Source: Pluralibacter sp. (GTDB taxonomy: Bacteria; Pseudomonadota; Gammaproteobacteria; Enterobacterales; Enterobacteriaceae). Taken from it: a DNA stretch of 46,197 bases. Positions 21,401 to 33,004 of the stretch are shown one piece after another. The stretch is from the NCBI RefSeq assembly GCF_019237635.1, contig NZ_JAFAGS010000099.1, forward strand, positions 1 to 46,197. Reading direction: 5' to 3'. The position numbers were made by a program, and so were the translations under genes. The notes under the pieces are model-generated. The model ran no database searches, was not told the DNA's origin, and saw only the letters and a program-made list of their open reading frames with translations. Within the stretch, counting starts at the first letter, position 1. The number at the start of each line of letters is the position of its first letter.

Positions 21401-22226
21401 CGTCAATGAAATGGAGCGCCGCTACAAGCTGATGTCCGCGCTGGGCGTGCGTAATCTGGCGGGATACAACGAAAAAATCGCCGAGGCGGCGCGTATGGGA
21501 CGTCCGATTCCGGACCCATACTGGAAGCCGGGCGACAGCATGGATGCCGTACATCCGACGCTGGAAAAACTGCCGTATATCGTGGTGATGGTGGACGAAT
21601 TCGCCGACCTGATGATGACCGTCGGTAAAAAGGTGGAAGAGCTTATCGCTCGCCTGGCGCAGAAAGCGCGCGCCGCGGGTATTCACCTGGTGCTGGCGAC
21701 ACAACGTCCGTCGGTTGACGTCATTACAGGCCTGATTAAAGCCAATATTCCGACCCGTATCGCTTTTACCGTCTCCAGTAAGATTGACTCCCGTACGATC
21801 CTCGACCAGAGTGGAGCGGAATCGCTGCTGGGTATGGGGGATATGCTGTATGCCGGGCCGAACTCCAGCGCCGCGCCGGTGCGCGTTCACGGCGCGTTTG
21901 TTCGCGATCAGGAAGTTCACGCCGTAGTGCAGGACTGGAAAGCGCGCGGTCGTCCGCAGTACGTTGACGGTATTACCTCCGACAGCGAAAACGAAGGCGG
22001 CGGCGGTGGTTTAGACAGCGGCGAAGAGCTCGATCCGCTGTTCGACCAGGCCGTTAACTTTGTGACGGAAAAACGTAAGGCCTCCATTTCCGGCGTCCAG
22101 CGTCAGTTCCGCATCGGCTACAACCGTGCGGCGCGCATCATCGAACAGATGGAAGCGCAGGGCATCGTCAGCGAAGCCGGTCATAACGGCAACCGCGAAG
22201 TGCTGGCGCCGCCACCGTTTGACTGA
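18483..22226 (+). CDS. ftsK: FtsK, DNA translocase and division protein
   Basis: FtsK anchors at the division septum and pumps the chromosome terminus so that XerCD can resolve dimers at dif. The protein is 1247 residues against about 1329 in E. coli. Four membrane helices occupy about 20-180. A long acidic, Pro/Gln-rich linker follows to about 760, then the motor with Walker A GTTGSGKS at 908-915 and Walker B VMVDEF near 1035-1040. The last 65 residues are the gamma winged helix that reads KOPS and activates XerD. The start is TTG, as in E. coli, with GGAG eight bases upstream. The linker repeats DDVLFSG-x-SA and ELARQFAA-N8-RY motifs. Confidence 0.97.
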   Translation: MSQEYTEDKEVTFTKLSSGRRLLEALLLLCSLFAVWLMAALLSFNPSDPSWSQTAWHEPIHNLCGAPGAWLADTLFFIFGVMAYTIPVIIIGGCWFAYRHRASDEYVDYFAVSLRLIGVLALILTSCGLAAINADDIWYFASGGVIGSLLSTALQPMLHSSGGTIALLCIWAAGLTLFTGWSWVSIAEKLGSLILNILTFASNRTRRDDTWVDDEEYEDDEDEQAPPRKEARRTRILRGALARRKRMAEKFINPMGRQTDAALFSGKRMDDPDDEALYAAQGQSADPDDVLFSGHSATRQPEADDVLFSGQSAARPAAWDENDPLLNGHSITGAVTASAATVAALPGAAASIAPAMPAGSDAEFMPPAVEWQLVPGPQTAEPVIAPSPDNWPPQVPPAKPEYVQPEAFWQEPEPSVYQAEPPTYQPEPVYQPEPEYPLHQEPVFAQPVAPEMPEPEPVEEVKPQRPPLYYFEEVEEKRAREREQLAAWYQPVPEPVAPSVVPAIDPTTVVAPAAASVKQAAGAAAIAAAASAPLFSPADGPRAQVKEGIGPQLPRPNRVRVPTRRELASASFGIKIPSQRMAEERAREADRHQHYSDEFISDEEAEAQQQDELARQFAATQHQRYGEEYEDDAVTDDEDSAEQAELARQFAAQQQARYAGEQPDGANPFSLADFEFSPMQTLVDDGPKAPLFTPSVTPQEPPVQQYAQQAHPQHVQQPAYQPPPQQQSAPQPQESLIHPLLMRNGDSRPLNKPTTPLPSLDLLTPPPTEIEPVDTFALEQMARLVEARLADFRIKADVVNYSPGPVITRFELNLAPGVKAARISNLSRDLARSLSTVAVRVVEVIPGKPYVGLELPNKKRQTVYLREVLDCVKFRESPSPLTVVLGKDIAGDPVIADLAKMPHLLVAGTTGSGKSVGVNAMILSMLYKAQPEDVRFIMIDPKMLELSVYEGIPHLLTEVVTDMKDAANALRWSVNEMERRYKLMSALGVRNLAGYNEKIAEAARMGRPIPDPYWKPGDSMDAVHPTLEKLPYIVVMVDEFADLMMTVGKKVEELIARLAQKARAAGIHLVLATQRPSVDVITGLIKANIPTRIAFTVSSKIDSRTILDQSGAESLLGMGDMLYAGPNSSAAPVRVHGAFVRDQEVHAVVQDWKARGRPQYVDGITSDSENEGGGGGLDSGEELDPLFDQAVNFVTEKRKASISGVQRQFRIGYNRAARIIEQMEAQGIVSEAGHNGNREVLAPPPFD

Positions 22227-22270
22227 TGTGCAAAGTTGGGTAAATAACCAAAGAATCAGCATTTTCTTCT

Positions 22271-22325
22271 GTTCCCATGTGGGCGTGAAGCCTACAGTGG
22301 GAACAAGAGGCTCCCGCGTCGGGAG
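22271..22325 (+). promoter_or_regulatory. Two hairpins ahead of lolA
   Basis: Two inverted repeats lie between ftsK and lolA. The first, 22271-22304, pairs GTTCCCATGTGGGC with GCCTACAGTGGGAAC (one bulge, one G-T). The second, 22311-22325, pairs CTCCCG with CGGGAG over a 3-base loop. No T tract follows, so these look like leader structures rather than a terminator. Confidence 0.55.
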
Positions 22326-22346
22326 TGACGCATTTAAGGAATTAAG

Positions 22347-22958
22347 ATGAAAAAACTCGCCATCACCTGTGCTTTACTCACCAGCTTTGTTGCCAGCAGC
22401 GTTTGGGCCGATGCGGCAAGCGATTTGAAAAGCCGTCTGGATAAGGTGAGCAGCTTCCACGCCAGCTTTACGCAGAAGGTGACCGACGGCAGCGGTAACG
22501 CGGTGCAGGACGGTCAGGGTGATCTGTGGGTGAAACGTCCGAACCTGTTCAACTGGCATATGACGCAGCCGGATGAAAGCGTGCTGGTTTCTGACGGTAG
22601 AACGCTGTGGTTCTATAACCCGTTCGTTGAGCAGGCGACGGCCACTTGGCTGAAAGATGCGACCAGCAACACGCCGTTTATGCTGATCGCCCGCAACCAG
22701 TCCAGCGACTGGCAGCAGTACAACATTAAGCAAAACGGCGATGACTTCGTGCTGACGCCGAAAGGCTCCAGTGGCAACCTGAAACAGTTTACGATTAACG
22801 TCGGCCGTGACGGTACGATTCACCAGTTCAGTGCGGTGGAGCAGGACGATCAGCGCAGCAGCTATCAACTGAAGTCGCAGCAAAATGGCGCAGTGGATGC
22901 GTCTAAATTCTCCTTCACTCCGCCGAAGGGCGTCACCGTGGATGACCAACGCAAGTAA
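22347..22958 (+). CDS. lolA: LolA, periplasmic lipoprotein carrier
   Basis: LolA takes lipoproteins from the LolCDE complex across the periplasm to LolB in the outer membrane, and is essential. The 203-residue precursor has a cleavable signal peptide of 21 residues ending SVWA before DAASDL. The mature protein keeps the half-barrel family sequence, including WHMTQPDES and [15 protein letters not shown]. It starts after AAGGAATTAAG. rarA follows only 9 bases later, so the two are probably co-transcribed. Confidence 0.97.
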   Translation: MKKLAITCALLTSFVASSVWADAASDLKSRLDKVSSFHASFTQKVTDGSGNAVQDGQGDLWVKRPNLFNWHMTQPDESVLVSDGRTLWFYNPFVEQATATWLKDATSNTPFMLIARNQSSDWQQYNIKQNGDDFVLTPKGSSGNLKQFTINVGRDGTIHQFSAVEQDDQRSSYQLKSQQNGAVDASKFSFTPPKGVTVDDQRK

Positions 22959-22967
22959 GAGGCGCGT

Positions 22968-24311
22968 GTGAGCAACCTGTCGCTCGATTTTTCCGATAAT
23001 GCCTTTCAACCTCTGGCCGCGCGTATGCGGCCAGAAACGTTAGCGCAGTACATTGGCCAGCAGCATTTGCTGGCGCCGGGTAAACCCCTGCCGCGCGCCA
23101 TTGAGGCCGGACATCTGCATTCGATGATCCTCTGGGGGCCGCCGGGCACCGGAAAAACGACGCTGGCGGAGGTCATCGCCCGTTATGCCAACGCCGACGT
23201 CGAGCGACTCTCCGCTGTGACGTCCGGCGTGAAAGAAATTCGCGAAGCCATCGAGCGCGCCCGTCAGAACCGCAACGCGGGCCGCCGCACCATTTTGTTC
23301 GTCGATGAAGTCCACCGTTTTAATAAAAGTCAGCAGGATGCATTTCTGCCGCATATTGAAGACGGCACGATAACCTTCATTGGCGCGACCACCGAAAACC
23401 CCTCTTTTGAACTCAACTCGGCGCTGCTGTCGCGTGCCCGCGTTTATCTGCTGAAATCCCTTTCCGTCGACGATATTGAATCTGTGTTGACGCAGGCGAT
23501 GGACGATACGTCGCGCGGCTACGGAGGTCAGGACATTGTGCTGCCGGACGACACGCGGCGAGCTATCGCCGAACTGGTCAACGGCGATGCGCGTCGGGCA
23601 CTGAACACGCTGGAAATGATGGCCGACATGGCCGAGAGCAACGACGCCGGTAAGCGCGTGCTGAAAGCTGAGCTGTTGACCGAAATCGCCGGGGAGCGCA
23701 GCGCGCGTTTTGATAACAAAGGCGATCGGTTTTACGACCTTATCTCGGCGCTGCATAAGTCCGTGCGCGGCAGCGCGCCGGATGCCGCGCTGTACTGGTA
23801 TGCGCGCATCATCACCGCGGGCGGCGACCCGCTGTACGTCGCCCGCCGCTGCCTGGCTATTGCTTCTGAAGATGTCGGCAACGCCGACCCGCGCGCCATG
23901 CAGGTGGCGATCTCTGCCTGGGACTGCTTCACCCGGGTGGGGCCCGCAGAGGGCGAACGGGCTATCGCGCAGGCCATCGTCTATCTCGCCTGCGCGCCGA
24001 AAAGCAACGCCGTCTATACCGCCTTTAAGGCCGCGATGGCCGATGCGCGCGAGCGCCCGGATTACGACGTGCCAGTGCATCTGCGCAATGCGCCAACGAA
24101 GCTGATGAAAGAGATGGGCTACGGGCAGGAATATCGCTATGCGCACGATGAGCCCAACGCTTATGCGGCGGGAGAAGAGTATTTCCCGCAGGAGCTGGCA
24201 CAAACGCGCTATTATCACCCGACAAACAGAGGTCTTGAGGGCAAGATTGGCGAAAAGCTCGCCTGGCTCGCCGGACAGGATCAAAATAGCCCTATAAAAC
24301 GCTACCGTTAG
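22968..24311 (+). CDS. rarA: RarA (MgsA), replication-associated AAA+ ATPase
   Basis: RarA is the bacterial WRNIP1/Mgs1 homologue, related to clamp-loader and RuvB ATPases, and acts at stalled replication forks with SSB. The 447-residue length equals E. coli RarA. Walker A GPPGTGKT is near residue 58, Walker B FVDEVHR near 107, and sensor [10 protein letters not shown] near 140. The start codon is GTG at 22968, as in E. coli, with GAGG upstream and 9 bases after lolA. Its tetramerisation and SSB-binding C-terminal region is intact. Confidence 0.96.
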   Translation: MSNLSLDFSDNAFQPLAARMRPETLAQYIGQQHLLAPGKPLPRAIEAGHLHSMILWGPPGTGKTTLAEVIARYANADVERLSAVTSGVKEIREAIERARQNRNAGRRTILFVDEVHRFNKSQQDAFLPHIEDGTITFIGATTENPSFELNSALLSRARVYLLKSLSVDDIESVLTQAMDDTSRGYGGQDIVLPDDTRRAIAELVNGDARRALNTLEMMADMAESNDAGKRVLKAELLTEIAGERSARFDNKGDRFYDLISALHKSVRGSAPDAALYWYARIITAGGDPLYVARRCLAIASEDVGNADPRAMQVAISAWDCFTRVGPAEGERAIAQAIVYLACAPKSNAVYTAFKAAMADARERPDYDVPVHLRNAPTKLMKEMGYGQEYRYAHDEPNAYAAGEEYFPQELAQTRYYHPTNRGLEGKIGEKLAWLAGQDQNSPIKRYR

Positions 24312-24347
24312 GCCTGACGTTGCGGTAATGTTGGTAAGGTATCTCTG

Positions 24348-24366
24348 TGACCGCAGGCTGCGGTCA
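24348..24366 (+). terminator. Hairpin after rarA
   Basis: TGACCGCA-GGC-TGCGGTCA is a perfect 8-bp stem followed by a T/C-rich stretch. It is probably the end of the lolA-rarA transcript, just ahead of serS. Confidence 0.65.
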
Positions 24367-24385
24367 TTTCCTCCTATTTTATTAA

Positions 24386-25699
<1,314 letters not shown>

Positions 25700-25728
25700 T
25701 ATTCCGAATAACACTCTGAAAAAATCTG

Positions 25729-25754
25729 AAAAAGCGCCTCCGGGCGCTTTTTTT
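25729..25754 (+). terminator. serS intrinsic terminator
   Basis: A stem AAAGCGCC/GGCGCTTT with a short loop is preceded by A residues and followed by seven or more T residues, 30-50 bases past the serS stop. Confidence 0.9.
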
Positions 25755-25763
25755 ATACCCACA

Positions 25764-25777
25764 TTGACGTTGAACAA
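25764..25777 (+). promoter_or_regulatory. FNR-like site upstream of dmsA
   Basis: TTGACGTTGAACAA matches the FNR consensus TTGAT-N4-ATCAA at eight of ten defined bases. It lies about 135 bases before the dmsA start, in the promoter gap. E. coli dmsABC is activated by FNR without oxygen through a similarly imperfect site. Confidence 0.65.
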
Positions 25778-25910
25778 TAACCACAATATTTAAAGTGGTA
25801 ATACTCCCTTCGAGTGATATGCAGCATAAATAACTAAAAAAAAGTGATTCCGCTATATATTAAATTATATAGCGGGTGGTTGATTTCACTGAGCAATGAA
25901 GCGAGTGTCT

Positions 25911-28355
25911 ATGAAAATTAAAGCCCCCGATGCTTTACTGGCTGCCGAGGTAAGCCGCCGTGGTCTGATGAAGACCTCAGCGATAGGTGGTCTGGCGATG
26001 GCCAGCAGCGCCTTTACGTTACCCTTTACGCGCATAGCCAGTGCCGCAGATGCCATCTCCCCCGCAGGTGCGTCAGAGAAAGTCGTCTGGAGTGCATGTA
26101 CTGTTAACTGTGGTAGCCGCTGTCCGTTACGCATGCACGTCGTCGACGGCGAAATTAAATATGTCGAAACCGATAATACCGGTGACGATAACTACGAAGG
26201 ATTACATCAGGTTCGCGCTTGTCTGCGCGGACGCTCAATGCGCCGTCGCGTTTATAACCCCGATCGCCTGAAATATCCGATGAAGCGTGTGGGTAACCGC
26301 GGTGAGGGCAAATTTGAGCGCATCACCTGGGAAGAGGCGTTTGATACCATTGCCAGCAATATGCAGCGTCTGATTAAGGACTATGGCAATGAGTCCATCT
26401 ACCTGAACTATGGCACCGGTACGCTGGGCGGTACCATGACCCGCTCCTGGCCGCCGGGAAAAACCCTGGTGGCGCGCCTGATGAACTGTTGCGGCGGTTA
26501 TCTGAACCACTACGGCGACTACTCCTCCGCGCAGATTGCCGCCGGTCTGAACTACACTTACGGCGGCTGGGCCGACGGCAACAGTCCGTCGGATATTGAA
26601 AACAGCAAGCTGGTGGTACTGTTTGGCAACAACCCGGGCGAAACGCGTATGAGCGGCGGCGGGGTGACCTACTATCTCGAACAGGCGCGGCAGAAATCGA
26701 ATGCCCGCATGATCATTGTCGACCCGCGTTATACCGACACCGGCGCAGGTCGTGAGGATGAGTGGATCCCGATTCGTCCGGGTACTGACGCGGCGCTGGT
26801 CAACGGTATTGCGTGGGTACTGATTACCGAGAACCTGGTCGATCAGCCGTTCCTCGATAAGTACTGCGTCGGCTACGACGAGAAAACGCTGCCCGCCAGC
26901 GCACCGGCTAATGGCCACTACAAGGCTTATATTCTGGGTCAGGGCAAAGACGGTATCGCCAAAACGCCGGAATGGGCGTCGACCGTTACCGGCATCCCGG
27001 CAGACCGCATTGTGAAGCTGGCGCGCGAAATCGGCAGCACCAAACCGGCCTTCATCAGCCAGGGCTGGGGGCCGCAGCGTCACGCCAACGGTGAAATCGC
27101 TACCCGCGCTATCTCGATGCTCTCCATTCTGACCGGTAACGTCGGTATTCATGGCGGCAACTCCGGCGCGCGCGAAGGTTCTTATGATCTGCCGTTTGAG
27201 CGTATGCCGACGCTGGACAACCCGGTTGAAACCAGTATCTCCATGTTTATGTGGACCGATGCGATTGAACGCGGCCCGGAAATGACGGCGCTACGCGATG
27301 GCGTCCGCGGTAAAGATAAACTGGATGTGCCGATCAAGATGATCTGGAACTATGCCGGTAACTGTATTATCAATCAGCACTCCGAGATTAACCGCACTCA
27401 CGACATCCTGCAGGATGACAAGAAGTGCGAGCTTATTGTGGTTATCGATTGTCATATGACGTCGTCGGCGAAGTATGCCGATATTCTGCTGCCGGACTGC
27501 ACGGCGTCAGAGCAAATGGACTTCGCGCTGGATGCCTCCTGCGGCAACATGTCCTACGTCATCTTTACCGAGCAGGCGATTAAGCCGCGCTTTGAGTGTA
27601 AGAACATCTATGACATGACCACTGAGCTGGCAAAACGGATGGGCGTTGAGCAGCAGTTCACCGAAGGACGCACTCAGGAAGAGTGGATGCGCCACCTGCA
27701 TGAACTCTCGCGCAAGGCGATTCCGGACCTACCGGATTTCGAGACCTTCCGTCAGCAGGGCATGTTCAAACAACGCGATCCGCAAGGGCATCACGTGGCG
27801 TATAAAGCGTTCCGTGAGGATCCGCACGCCAACCCGCTGACCACGGCGTCGGGTAAAATCGAGATCTATTCCGAAGCGCTGGCCAACATCGCCGCGACCT
27901 GGGAACTGCCGGAGGGCGACGTTATCGATCCACTGCCGATCTACACGCCAGGGTTCGAAAACTACAACGATCCGCTGACGGCGAAATTCCCGCTGCAGCT
28001 GACGGGTTTCCATTACAAGTCGCGCGTTCACTCCACCTACGGCAACGTGGAGGTGCTGAAAGCGTCCTGTCGTCAGGAGATGTGGATCAACCCGATGGAT
28101 GCGAAAGCGCGCAATATCGCCAATGGCGATCGCGTCCGTATCTTTAACGACCGCGGCGAGGTGCACATCGAAGCGAAGGTGACGCCGCGCATGATGCCAG
28201 GCGTAGTGGCGTTAGGCGAGGGGGCATGGTACGCGCCGGACGCCAAAGGCGTTGACCAGGCGGGCAGCATTAACGTGCTGACGACGCAGCGGCCTTCTCC
28301 GCTGGCGAAGGGCAACCCGTCGCACACCAACCTTGTTCAGGTCATGAAGGCGTAA
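25911..28355 (+). CDS. dmsA: DmsA, molybdenum catalytic subunit of DMSO reductase
   Basis: DmsA reduces dimethyl sulfoxide and related S- and N-oxides as a terminal anaerobic oxidant, using a bis-MGD molybdenum cofactor. The 814-residue length equals E. coli DmsA. A twin-arginine signal (SRRGLMK, Arg16-Arg17) and a hydrophobic run to about residue 45 send the folded protein through Tat. An N-terminal Fe-S ligand pattern CTVNCGSRCPLR follows, then the MopB domains. The frame opens five codons earlier at 25896, but the family start is 25911. It is first in dmsABC, 10 bases before dmsB. Confidence 0.96.
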   Translation: MKIKAPDALLAAEVSRRGLMKTSAIGGLAMASSAFTLPFTRIASAADAISPAGASEKVVWSACTVNCGSRCPLRMHVVDGEIKYVETDNTGDDNYEGLHQVRACLRGRSMRRRVYNPDRLKYPMKRVGNRGEGKFERITWEEAFDTIASNMQRLIKDYGNESIYLNYGTGTLGGTMTRSWPPGKTLVARLMNCCGGYLNHYGDYSSAQIAAGLNYTYGGWADGNSPSDIENSKLVVLFGNNPGETRMSGGGVTYYLEQARQKSNARMIIVDPRYTDTGAGREDEWIPIRPGTDAALVNGIAWVLITENLVDQPFLDKYCVGYDEKTLPASAPANGHYKAYILGQGKDGIAKTPEWASTVTGIPADRIVKLAREIGSTKPAFISQGWGPQRHANGEIATRAISMLSILTGNVGIHGGNSGAREGSYDLPFERMPTLDNPVETSISMFMWTDAIERGPEMTALRDGVRGKDKLDVPIKMIWNYAGNCIINQHSEINRTHDILQDDKKCELIVVIDCHMTSSAKYADILLPDCTASEQMDFALDASCGNMSYVIFTEQAIKPRFECKNIYDMTTELAKRMGVEQQFTEGRTQEEWMRHLHELSRKAIPDLPDFETFRQQGMFKQRDPQGHHVAYKAFREDPHANPLTTASGKIEIYSEALANIAATWELPEGDVIDPLPIYTPGFENYNDPLTAKFPLQLTGFHYKSRVHSTYGNVEVLKASCRQEMWINPMDAKARNIANGDRVRIFNDRGEVHIEAKVTPRMMPGVVALGEGAWYAPDAKGVDQAGSINVLTTQRPSPLAKGNPSHTNLVQVMKA

Positions 28356-28365
28356 GGAGTAACCG

Positions 28366-28983
28366 ATGACAACCCAGTATGGATTTTTTATTGACTCCAG
28401 CCGTTGCACCGGTTGCAAAACCTGCGAGCTGGCCTGTAAGGATTACAAAGACCTGACGCCGGATGTCAGTTTCCGCCGCATTTATGAGTATGCGGGCGGC
28501 GACTGGCAGGAGGATAACGGCGCCTGGCACCAGAACGTCTTTGCCTACTATCTCTCCATCGCCTGTAACCACTGCGAGGACCCGGCCTGTACCAAGGTAT
28601 GTCCGAGCGGCGCGATGCATAAGCGCGAAGATGGTTTCGTGGTGGTGAATGAAGACGTGTGCATCGGTTGCCGTTACTGTCATATGGCTTGCCCATACGG
28701 CGCGCCGCAGTACAACTCGGCGAAAGGGCATATGACCAAATGTGACGGCTGTCATGAGCGTGTGGCAGACGGTAAAAAACCGATCTGTGTCGAGTCCTGT
28801 CCGCTGCGCGCGCTGGACTTCGGGCCGATTGAAGAGTTGCGTCAGAAACACGGCCAACTGGCCGCCGTGGCACCGCTGCCGTCCGCCCACTTTACAAAAC
28901 CGTGCATTGTTATCAAACCTAACGCCAATAGCCGCCCGACTGGTGATACCACGGGCTACCTGGCAAACCCGAAGGAGGTGTGA
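28366..28983 (+). CDS. dmsB: DmsB, iron-sulfur electron-transfer subunit
   Basis: DmsB passes electrons from DmsC to DmsA through four [4Fe-4S] clusters. The 205-residue sequence shows four cysteine groups: CTGCKTCELAC near 14-24, CNHCEDPACTKVCP near 67-80, CIGCRYCHMACP near 100-111, and CDGC with CVESCP near 126-148. It has no signal peptide and is exported with DmsA by Tat in a hitch-hiker fashion. The start follows AAGGAG just after dmsA. Confidence 0.97.
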   Translation: MTTQYGFFIDSSRCTGCKTCELACKDYKDLTPDVSFRRIYEYAGGDWQEDNGAWHQNVFAYYLSIACNHCEDPACTKVCPSGAMHKREDGFVVVNEDVCIGCRYCHMACPYGAPQYNSAKGHMTKCDGCHERVADGKKPICVESCPLRALDFGPIEELRQKHGQLAAVAPLPSAHFTKPCIVIKPNANSRPTGDTTGYLANPKEV

Positions 28984-28984
28984 G

Positions 28985-29848
28985 ATGGGAAGTGGATGGC
29001 ATGAATGGCCGCTGATGATCTTCACGGTCTTTGGACAGTGCGTGGCGGGTGGGTTCATCGTGCTGGCGTTGGCGCTGATGAAGGGCTCTTTGAGCCGCGA
29101 ACAGCAGCAGCGCGTGGTGATGAGTATGTTCGGTTTGTGGGTGCTGATGGGGATTGGTTTCGTCGCCTCGACGCTGCACCTTGGCTCGCCGCTGCGTGCA
29201 TTCAACTCGCTGAATCGCATAGGGGCATCATCGCTGAGTAACGAAATCGCCAGCGGCGCTCTTTTCTTTGCGATTGGCGGGCTGGGCTGGCTGTTGGCGG
29301 TGGTGAATAAACTGCCTCAGGGGCTGCGCAATCTGTGGCTGGTGGTGACCATGGTGCTGGGCGTCGTGTTCGTGTGGATGATGGTACGGGTGTACAACAC
29401 CATCGATACCGTACCGACCTGGTATAGCGTCTGGACGCCGATGAGCTTCTTCCTGACGCTGTTTATCGGCGGTCCTCTGCTGGGCTACCTGCTGCTGCGC
29501 GTGGCGGGCGTTGAAGGATGGGCGATGCGCCTCCTGCCAACGGTAACGCTGCTGGCGTTGCTGGTCAGCGCAATGGTCACCCTGATGCAGGGGAACGAAC
29601 TGGCAACTATCCACAGTTCTGTTCAGCAGGCTGCTGCGCTGGTACCGGATTACGGCTCGCTGATGTCATGGCGACTGGCGGCGATTGCGCTGGCGCTGGT
29701 GTGCTGGGTGGCGCCGCAGCTTAAGGGTCATCAGCCTGCGCTGCCGCTGCTGAGCCTGGCATTCGTGCTGGTGGTGGTCGGTGAGCTTATCGGTCGCGGC
29801 GTGTTCTATGGTCTGCATATGACCGTGGGTATGGCTGTCGCCAGCTAA
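28985..29848 (+). CDS. dmsC: DmsC, membrane anchor of DMSO reductase
   Basis: The 287-residue hydrophobic protein has eight likely membrane helices. It anchors DmsAB on the periplasmic face and oxidises menaquinol. The start at 28985 (MGSGWHEWPLMIF) has an ideal AAGGAGGTG, one base past the dmsB stop. The open frame extends 81 codons back into dmsB, but that part is not membrane-like and is a shadow. Length equals E. coli DmsC. Confidence 0.96.
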   Translation: MGSGWHEWPLMIFTVFGQCVAGGFIVLALALMKGSLSREQQQRVVMSMFGLWVLMGIGFVASTLHLGSPLRAFNSLNRIGASSLSNEIASGALFFAIGGLGWLLAVVNKLPQGLRNLWLVVTMVLGVVFVWMMVRVYNTIDTVPTWYSVWTPMSFFLTLFIGGPLLGYLLLRVAGVEGWAMRLLPTVTLLALLVSAMVTLMQGNELATIHSSVQQAAALVPDYGSLMSWRLAAIALALVCWVAPQLKGHQPALPLLSLAFVLVVVGELIGRGVFYGLHMTVGMAVAS

Positions 29849-29854
29849 ACCTTG

Positions 29855-29888
29855 ACTGCGCCGGGGCTATCCGCGTCGGCGCAGTTTA
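29855..29888 (+). terminator. Possible dmsABC terminator
   Basis: A 9-bp stem (ACTGCGCCG / CGGCGCAGT) with a 13-base loop is followed by only three T residues. The rest of the 277-base gap up to ycaD is AT-rich and shows no convincing gene; ycaC, which sits in the equivalent K-12 gap, is absent. Confidence 0.6.
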
Positions 29889-30125
29889 CAAAAAATGCGC
29901 CCCCTCCATGAAATTTTTCTACCGAACGTTCCCAGTCATTTCCCCAATTAATGAATAAAAACAATGGAATAATTAAATAATATATTCCGCTCCCGTCTCG
30001 CTGCATAAAAAACTTCAATTGTCGGGCTGAAAACCCCGTCATTACTGGGCTGGCGCCGATTGACTTTGTTTCTGACGATGGCATGATGCGCTCGAAATAT
30101 GAACTTCCTCACGGTTTTTTAATTC

Positions 30126-31274
30126 ATGTCCACCTATACCCGGCCGGTGCTGCTTCTGCTTTGTGGCCTGCTTTTGTTGACGCTGTCGATTGCGGTATTA
30201 AACACGCTGGTCCCGCTGTGGCTTGCCCATGAAAATCTGCCGACCTGGCAGGTTGGTATGGTCGGCTCGTCCTATTTTACCGGTAATCTGGTCGGTACAC
30301 TGCTGACCGGCGGGCTTATCAAGCGTCTCGGGTTTAACCGTAGCTACTATATCGCATCGCTGATTTTCGCCGTCGGCTGTGTTGGCCTGGGAACGACGAT
30401 GGGTTTCTGGAGCTGGATGAGCTGGCGCTTCGTTGCGGGCGTCGGCTGCGCGATGATTTGGGTGGTGGTGGAAAGCGCCCTGATGTGCAGCGGTACGTCG
30501 CGCAACCGCGGTCGCTTGCTGGCGGCCTATATGATGGTCTACTACGTCGGTACACTGCTCGGCCAACTGCTGGTCAGTAAAGTCCCTACCGATCTGATGA
30601 GCGTGCTGCCGTGGGTCACCGGGATGGCACTGGCGGCCATTCTGCCGCTGCTGTTTACCCGTATCGTCAACCAACGCGACGGACACCAGGGCGCAACGCA
30701 CGTCTGGCCAATGCTGAAGCTGCGCCAGGCGCGCCTCGGCGTTAACGGCTGCGTGATTTCCGGCATCGTGTTGGGGTCGCTGTATGGCCTGATGCCGCTG
30801 TATCTGAACCACCAGGGCGTCAGCGATGCCGGAATTGGTTTCTGGATGGCGGTGATGGTGAGCGCCGGTATCATCGGTCAGTGGCCGGTTGGGCGGCTTG
30901 CCGATCGCTTCGGGCGCCTGCTGGTGCTGCGCGTGCAGGTGTTTGTCGTGATCCTCGGCTGTCTGGCGATGCTGAGCAATGCGGCGATGGCGCCTGCGCT
31001 GTTCGTGCTGGGCGCGTCCGGCTTTACGCTTTATCCGGTGGCAATGGCCTGGGCCTGCGAAAAAGTTGAACATCATCAGCTGGTGGCAATGAACCAGGCG
31101 CTGCTGCTGAGCTACACCATCGGCAGTCTGCTGGGACCGACGTTTACCGCGATGCTGATGCAGAATTACTCCGATAATCTGCTGTTTGTCATGATTGCCT
31201 GCGTATCGTTTATCTACCTGTTGATGCTGCTACGCAAAGCGGGCCAACATCCGACACCGGTGGCGCACGCCTGA
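30126..31274 (+). CDS. ycaD: YcaD, major facilitator superfamily transporter
   Basis: The 382-residue protein has about 12 membrane helices and an MFS-type loop ([11 protein letters not shown] near residues 62-72, with GRLADRFGR near 255-263 as the second-half copy). E. coli YcaD has the same length and a similar N-terminus. The substrate is not established. There is no clear Shine-Dalgarno before the ATG at 30126, so translation may be weak. It follows dmsC with the same orientation but a 277-base gap, so it is probably a separate unit. Confidence 0.93.
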   Translation: MSTYTRPVLLLLCGLLLLTLSIAVLNTLVPLWLAHENLPTWQVGMVGSSYFTGNLVGTLLTGGLIKRLGFNRSYYIASLIFAVGCVGLGTTMGFWSWMSWRFVAGVGCAMIWVVVESALMCSGTSRNRGRLLAAYMMVYYVGTLLGQLLVSKVPTDLMSVLPWVTGMALAAILPLLFTRIVNQRDGHQGATHVWPMLKLRQARLGVNGCVISGIVLGSLYGLMPLYLNHQGVSDAGIGFWMAVMVSAGIIGQWPVGRLADRFGRLLVLRVQVFVVILGCLAMLSNAAMAPALFVLGASGFTLYPVAMAWACEKVEHHQLVAMNQALLLSYTIGSLLGPTFTAMLMQNYSDNLLFVMIACVSFIYLLMLLRKAGQHPTPVAHA

Positions 31275-31458
31275 CGCATAATTTTATTGACTATTCTGTT
31301 GGTATACGCTGGTTTTTTACCTAACTCTGGTGATAAATGTCAAACCTGTGCGAAACCTTAAAGTTTCGCACTGTAACGTTATTCTTTCGCCACTGTGCTC
31401 GGCATAATCTTTTCCTGTTTGATAATTCGTAAAAAATAACGTTCAAGGAACTGAGCTT

Positions 31459-32880
31459 ATGGCAGGTGAGCAAGAGAAGCAGTTACGGTGGTATAACATC
31501 GCGCTGATGTCGTTTATTACGGTATGGGGTTTTGGCAACGTAGTGAATAACTACGCCAACCAGGGACTGGTGGTCGTCTTTTCCTGGATCTTTATTTTTG
31601 CCCTCTATTTCACGCCTTATGCCCTGATTGTGGGACAACTGGGGTCGACGTTTAAGGAGGGTAAAGGCGGGGTCAGCACCTGGATTAAGCATACGATGGG
31701 GCCGGGGCTGGCCTATCTCGCGGCGTGGACTTACTGGGTTGTGCATATTCCTTATCTGGCGCAAAAGCCGCAGGCTATCCTGATTGCGTTGGGCTGGGCA
31801 TTCAAAGGCGACGGTTCGCTTATCAAGGAATACGGTGTCGTTGCATTGCAGGGGCTGACGCTGCTGCTGTTTGTCTTTTTTATGTGGGTCGCATCACGCG
31901 GTATGAAGTCGCTAAAAGTGGTGGGATCGGTCGCCGGGATTGCGATGTTTGTCATGTCGCTGCTTTACGTGGTGATGGCGGTCACCGCGCCAGCGATTAC
32001 GGAAGTGCATATTGCGACGACGAATATCACCTGGGAAACCTTCATTCCGCATTTTGATTTTACCTACATTACCACCATCTCCATGCTGGTCTTTGCCGTC
32101 GGCGGAGCGGAAAAAATTTCGCCCTATGTGAACAATACGCGCAACCCGGGAAAAGAGTTTCCCCGCGGTATGCTCTTTCTTGCCGTGATGGTGGCGGTGT
32201 GCGCGATCCTTGGCTCGCTGGCGATGGGAATGATGTTTGACTCCCGGAATATTCCAGACGATCTGATGACCAACGGTCAATATTACGCGTTTCAGAAACT
32301 GGGCGAATATTACCATATGGGCAATTCGCTGATGGTCGTCTACGCCATTGCCAATACGCTTGGTCAGGTGGCAGCGCTGGTGTTTTCAATTGATGCGCCG
32401 CTGAAGGTGCTGCTGGCGGATGCGGACAGAAAGTATGTGCCGGAAAAACTGTGTCGCCTGAATGAAAAGGGGACGCCGGTTAACGGCTATCTGATGACCA
32501 TGGCGCTGGTGGCAGTGCTGATTATGTTACCGACCCTCGGCATTGGCGACATGAACAACCTGTATAAGTGGTTGCTGAATCTGAACTCTGTGGTGATGCC
32601 ATTGCGTTATCTGTGGGTATTCGTCGCCTTTATGGCCGTATTGCGCATGGCGGACAAATTCAAACCAGAGTATGTCTTTATTCGCAATCGCCGTCTGGCG
32701 TTTACCGTTGGGCTATGGTGCTTTGTATTCACCGCCTTCGCCTGTCTGACCGGTATCTTTCCAAAAATGCAGGCCTTTACGCCTGAATGGACGTTCCAGC
32801 TCTCGCTGAACGTTGCAACCCCGTTTGTGCTGGTTGGCCTGGGGCTTATCTTCCCGCTGCTGGCGCGTCGACAGCAGTAA
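31459..32880 (+). CDS. ycaM: YcaM, APC-family amino acid/amine transporter
   Basis: The 473-residue protein has about 12 membrane helices and belongs to the amino acid-polyamine-organocation superfamily, close to glutamate:GABA antiporter-like members. The N-terminal helix keeps the family glycines (ITVWGFGNVVNN near 21-32), and the ATG has AAGGAA upstream. In K-12 ycaM is likewise between ycaD and pflA, but there ycaN and ycaK follow; here it goes straight to pflA. The substrate is unknown. Confidence 0.9.
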   Translation: MAGEQEKQLRWYNIALMSFITVWGFGNVVNNYANQGLVVVFSWIFIFALYFTPYALIVGQLGSTFKEGKGGVSTWIKHTMGPGLAYLAAWTYWVVHIPYLAQKPQAILIALGWAFKGDGSLIKEYGVVALQGLTLLLFVFFMWVASRGMKSLKVVGSVAGIAMFVMSLLYVVMAVTAPAITEVHIATTNITWETFIPHFDFTYITTISMLVFAVGGAEKISPYVNNTRNPGKEFPRGMLFLAVMVAVCAILGSLAMGMMFDSRNIPDDLMTNGQYYAFQKLGEYYHMGNSLMVVYAIANTLGQVAALVFSIDAPLKVLLADADRKYVPEKLCRLNEKGTPVNGYLMTMALVAVLIMLPTLGIGDMNNLYKWLLNLNSVVMPLRYLWVFVAFMAVLRMADKFKPEYVFIRNRRLAFTVGLWCFVFTAFACLTGIFPKMQAFTPEWTFQLSLNVATPFVLVGLGLIFPLLARRQQ

Positions 32881-33004
32881 ACAGATACTGGCGTGACGAC
32901 GGTCAGCACGGGTTTCCATCACCGAACGCATACCGGAAGCAGCACCAGCACAACGACCAGTATTTAAAGGTTGAAAAGGGAGTGGTGTGAGGACCGGTGG
33001 TAAT

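Noticed and set aside
28742-28984. N-terminal extension of dmsC back into dmsB
   Set aside because: The extension reads dmsB out of frame; the DmsC family starts at the ATG at 28985 with an ideal Shine-Dalgarno.
29845-30084. 79-codon minus-strand frame in the dmsC-ycaD gap, considered as a small gene or ycaC remnant
   Set aside because: The sequence does not resemble YcaC, has no good ribosome-binding site and overlaps the dmsC terminator hairpin.
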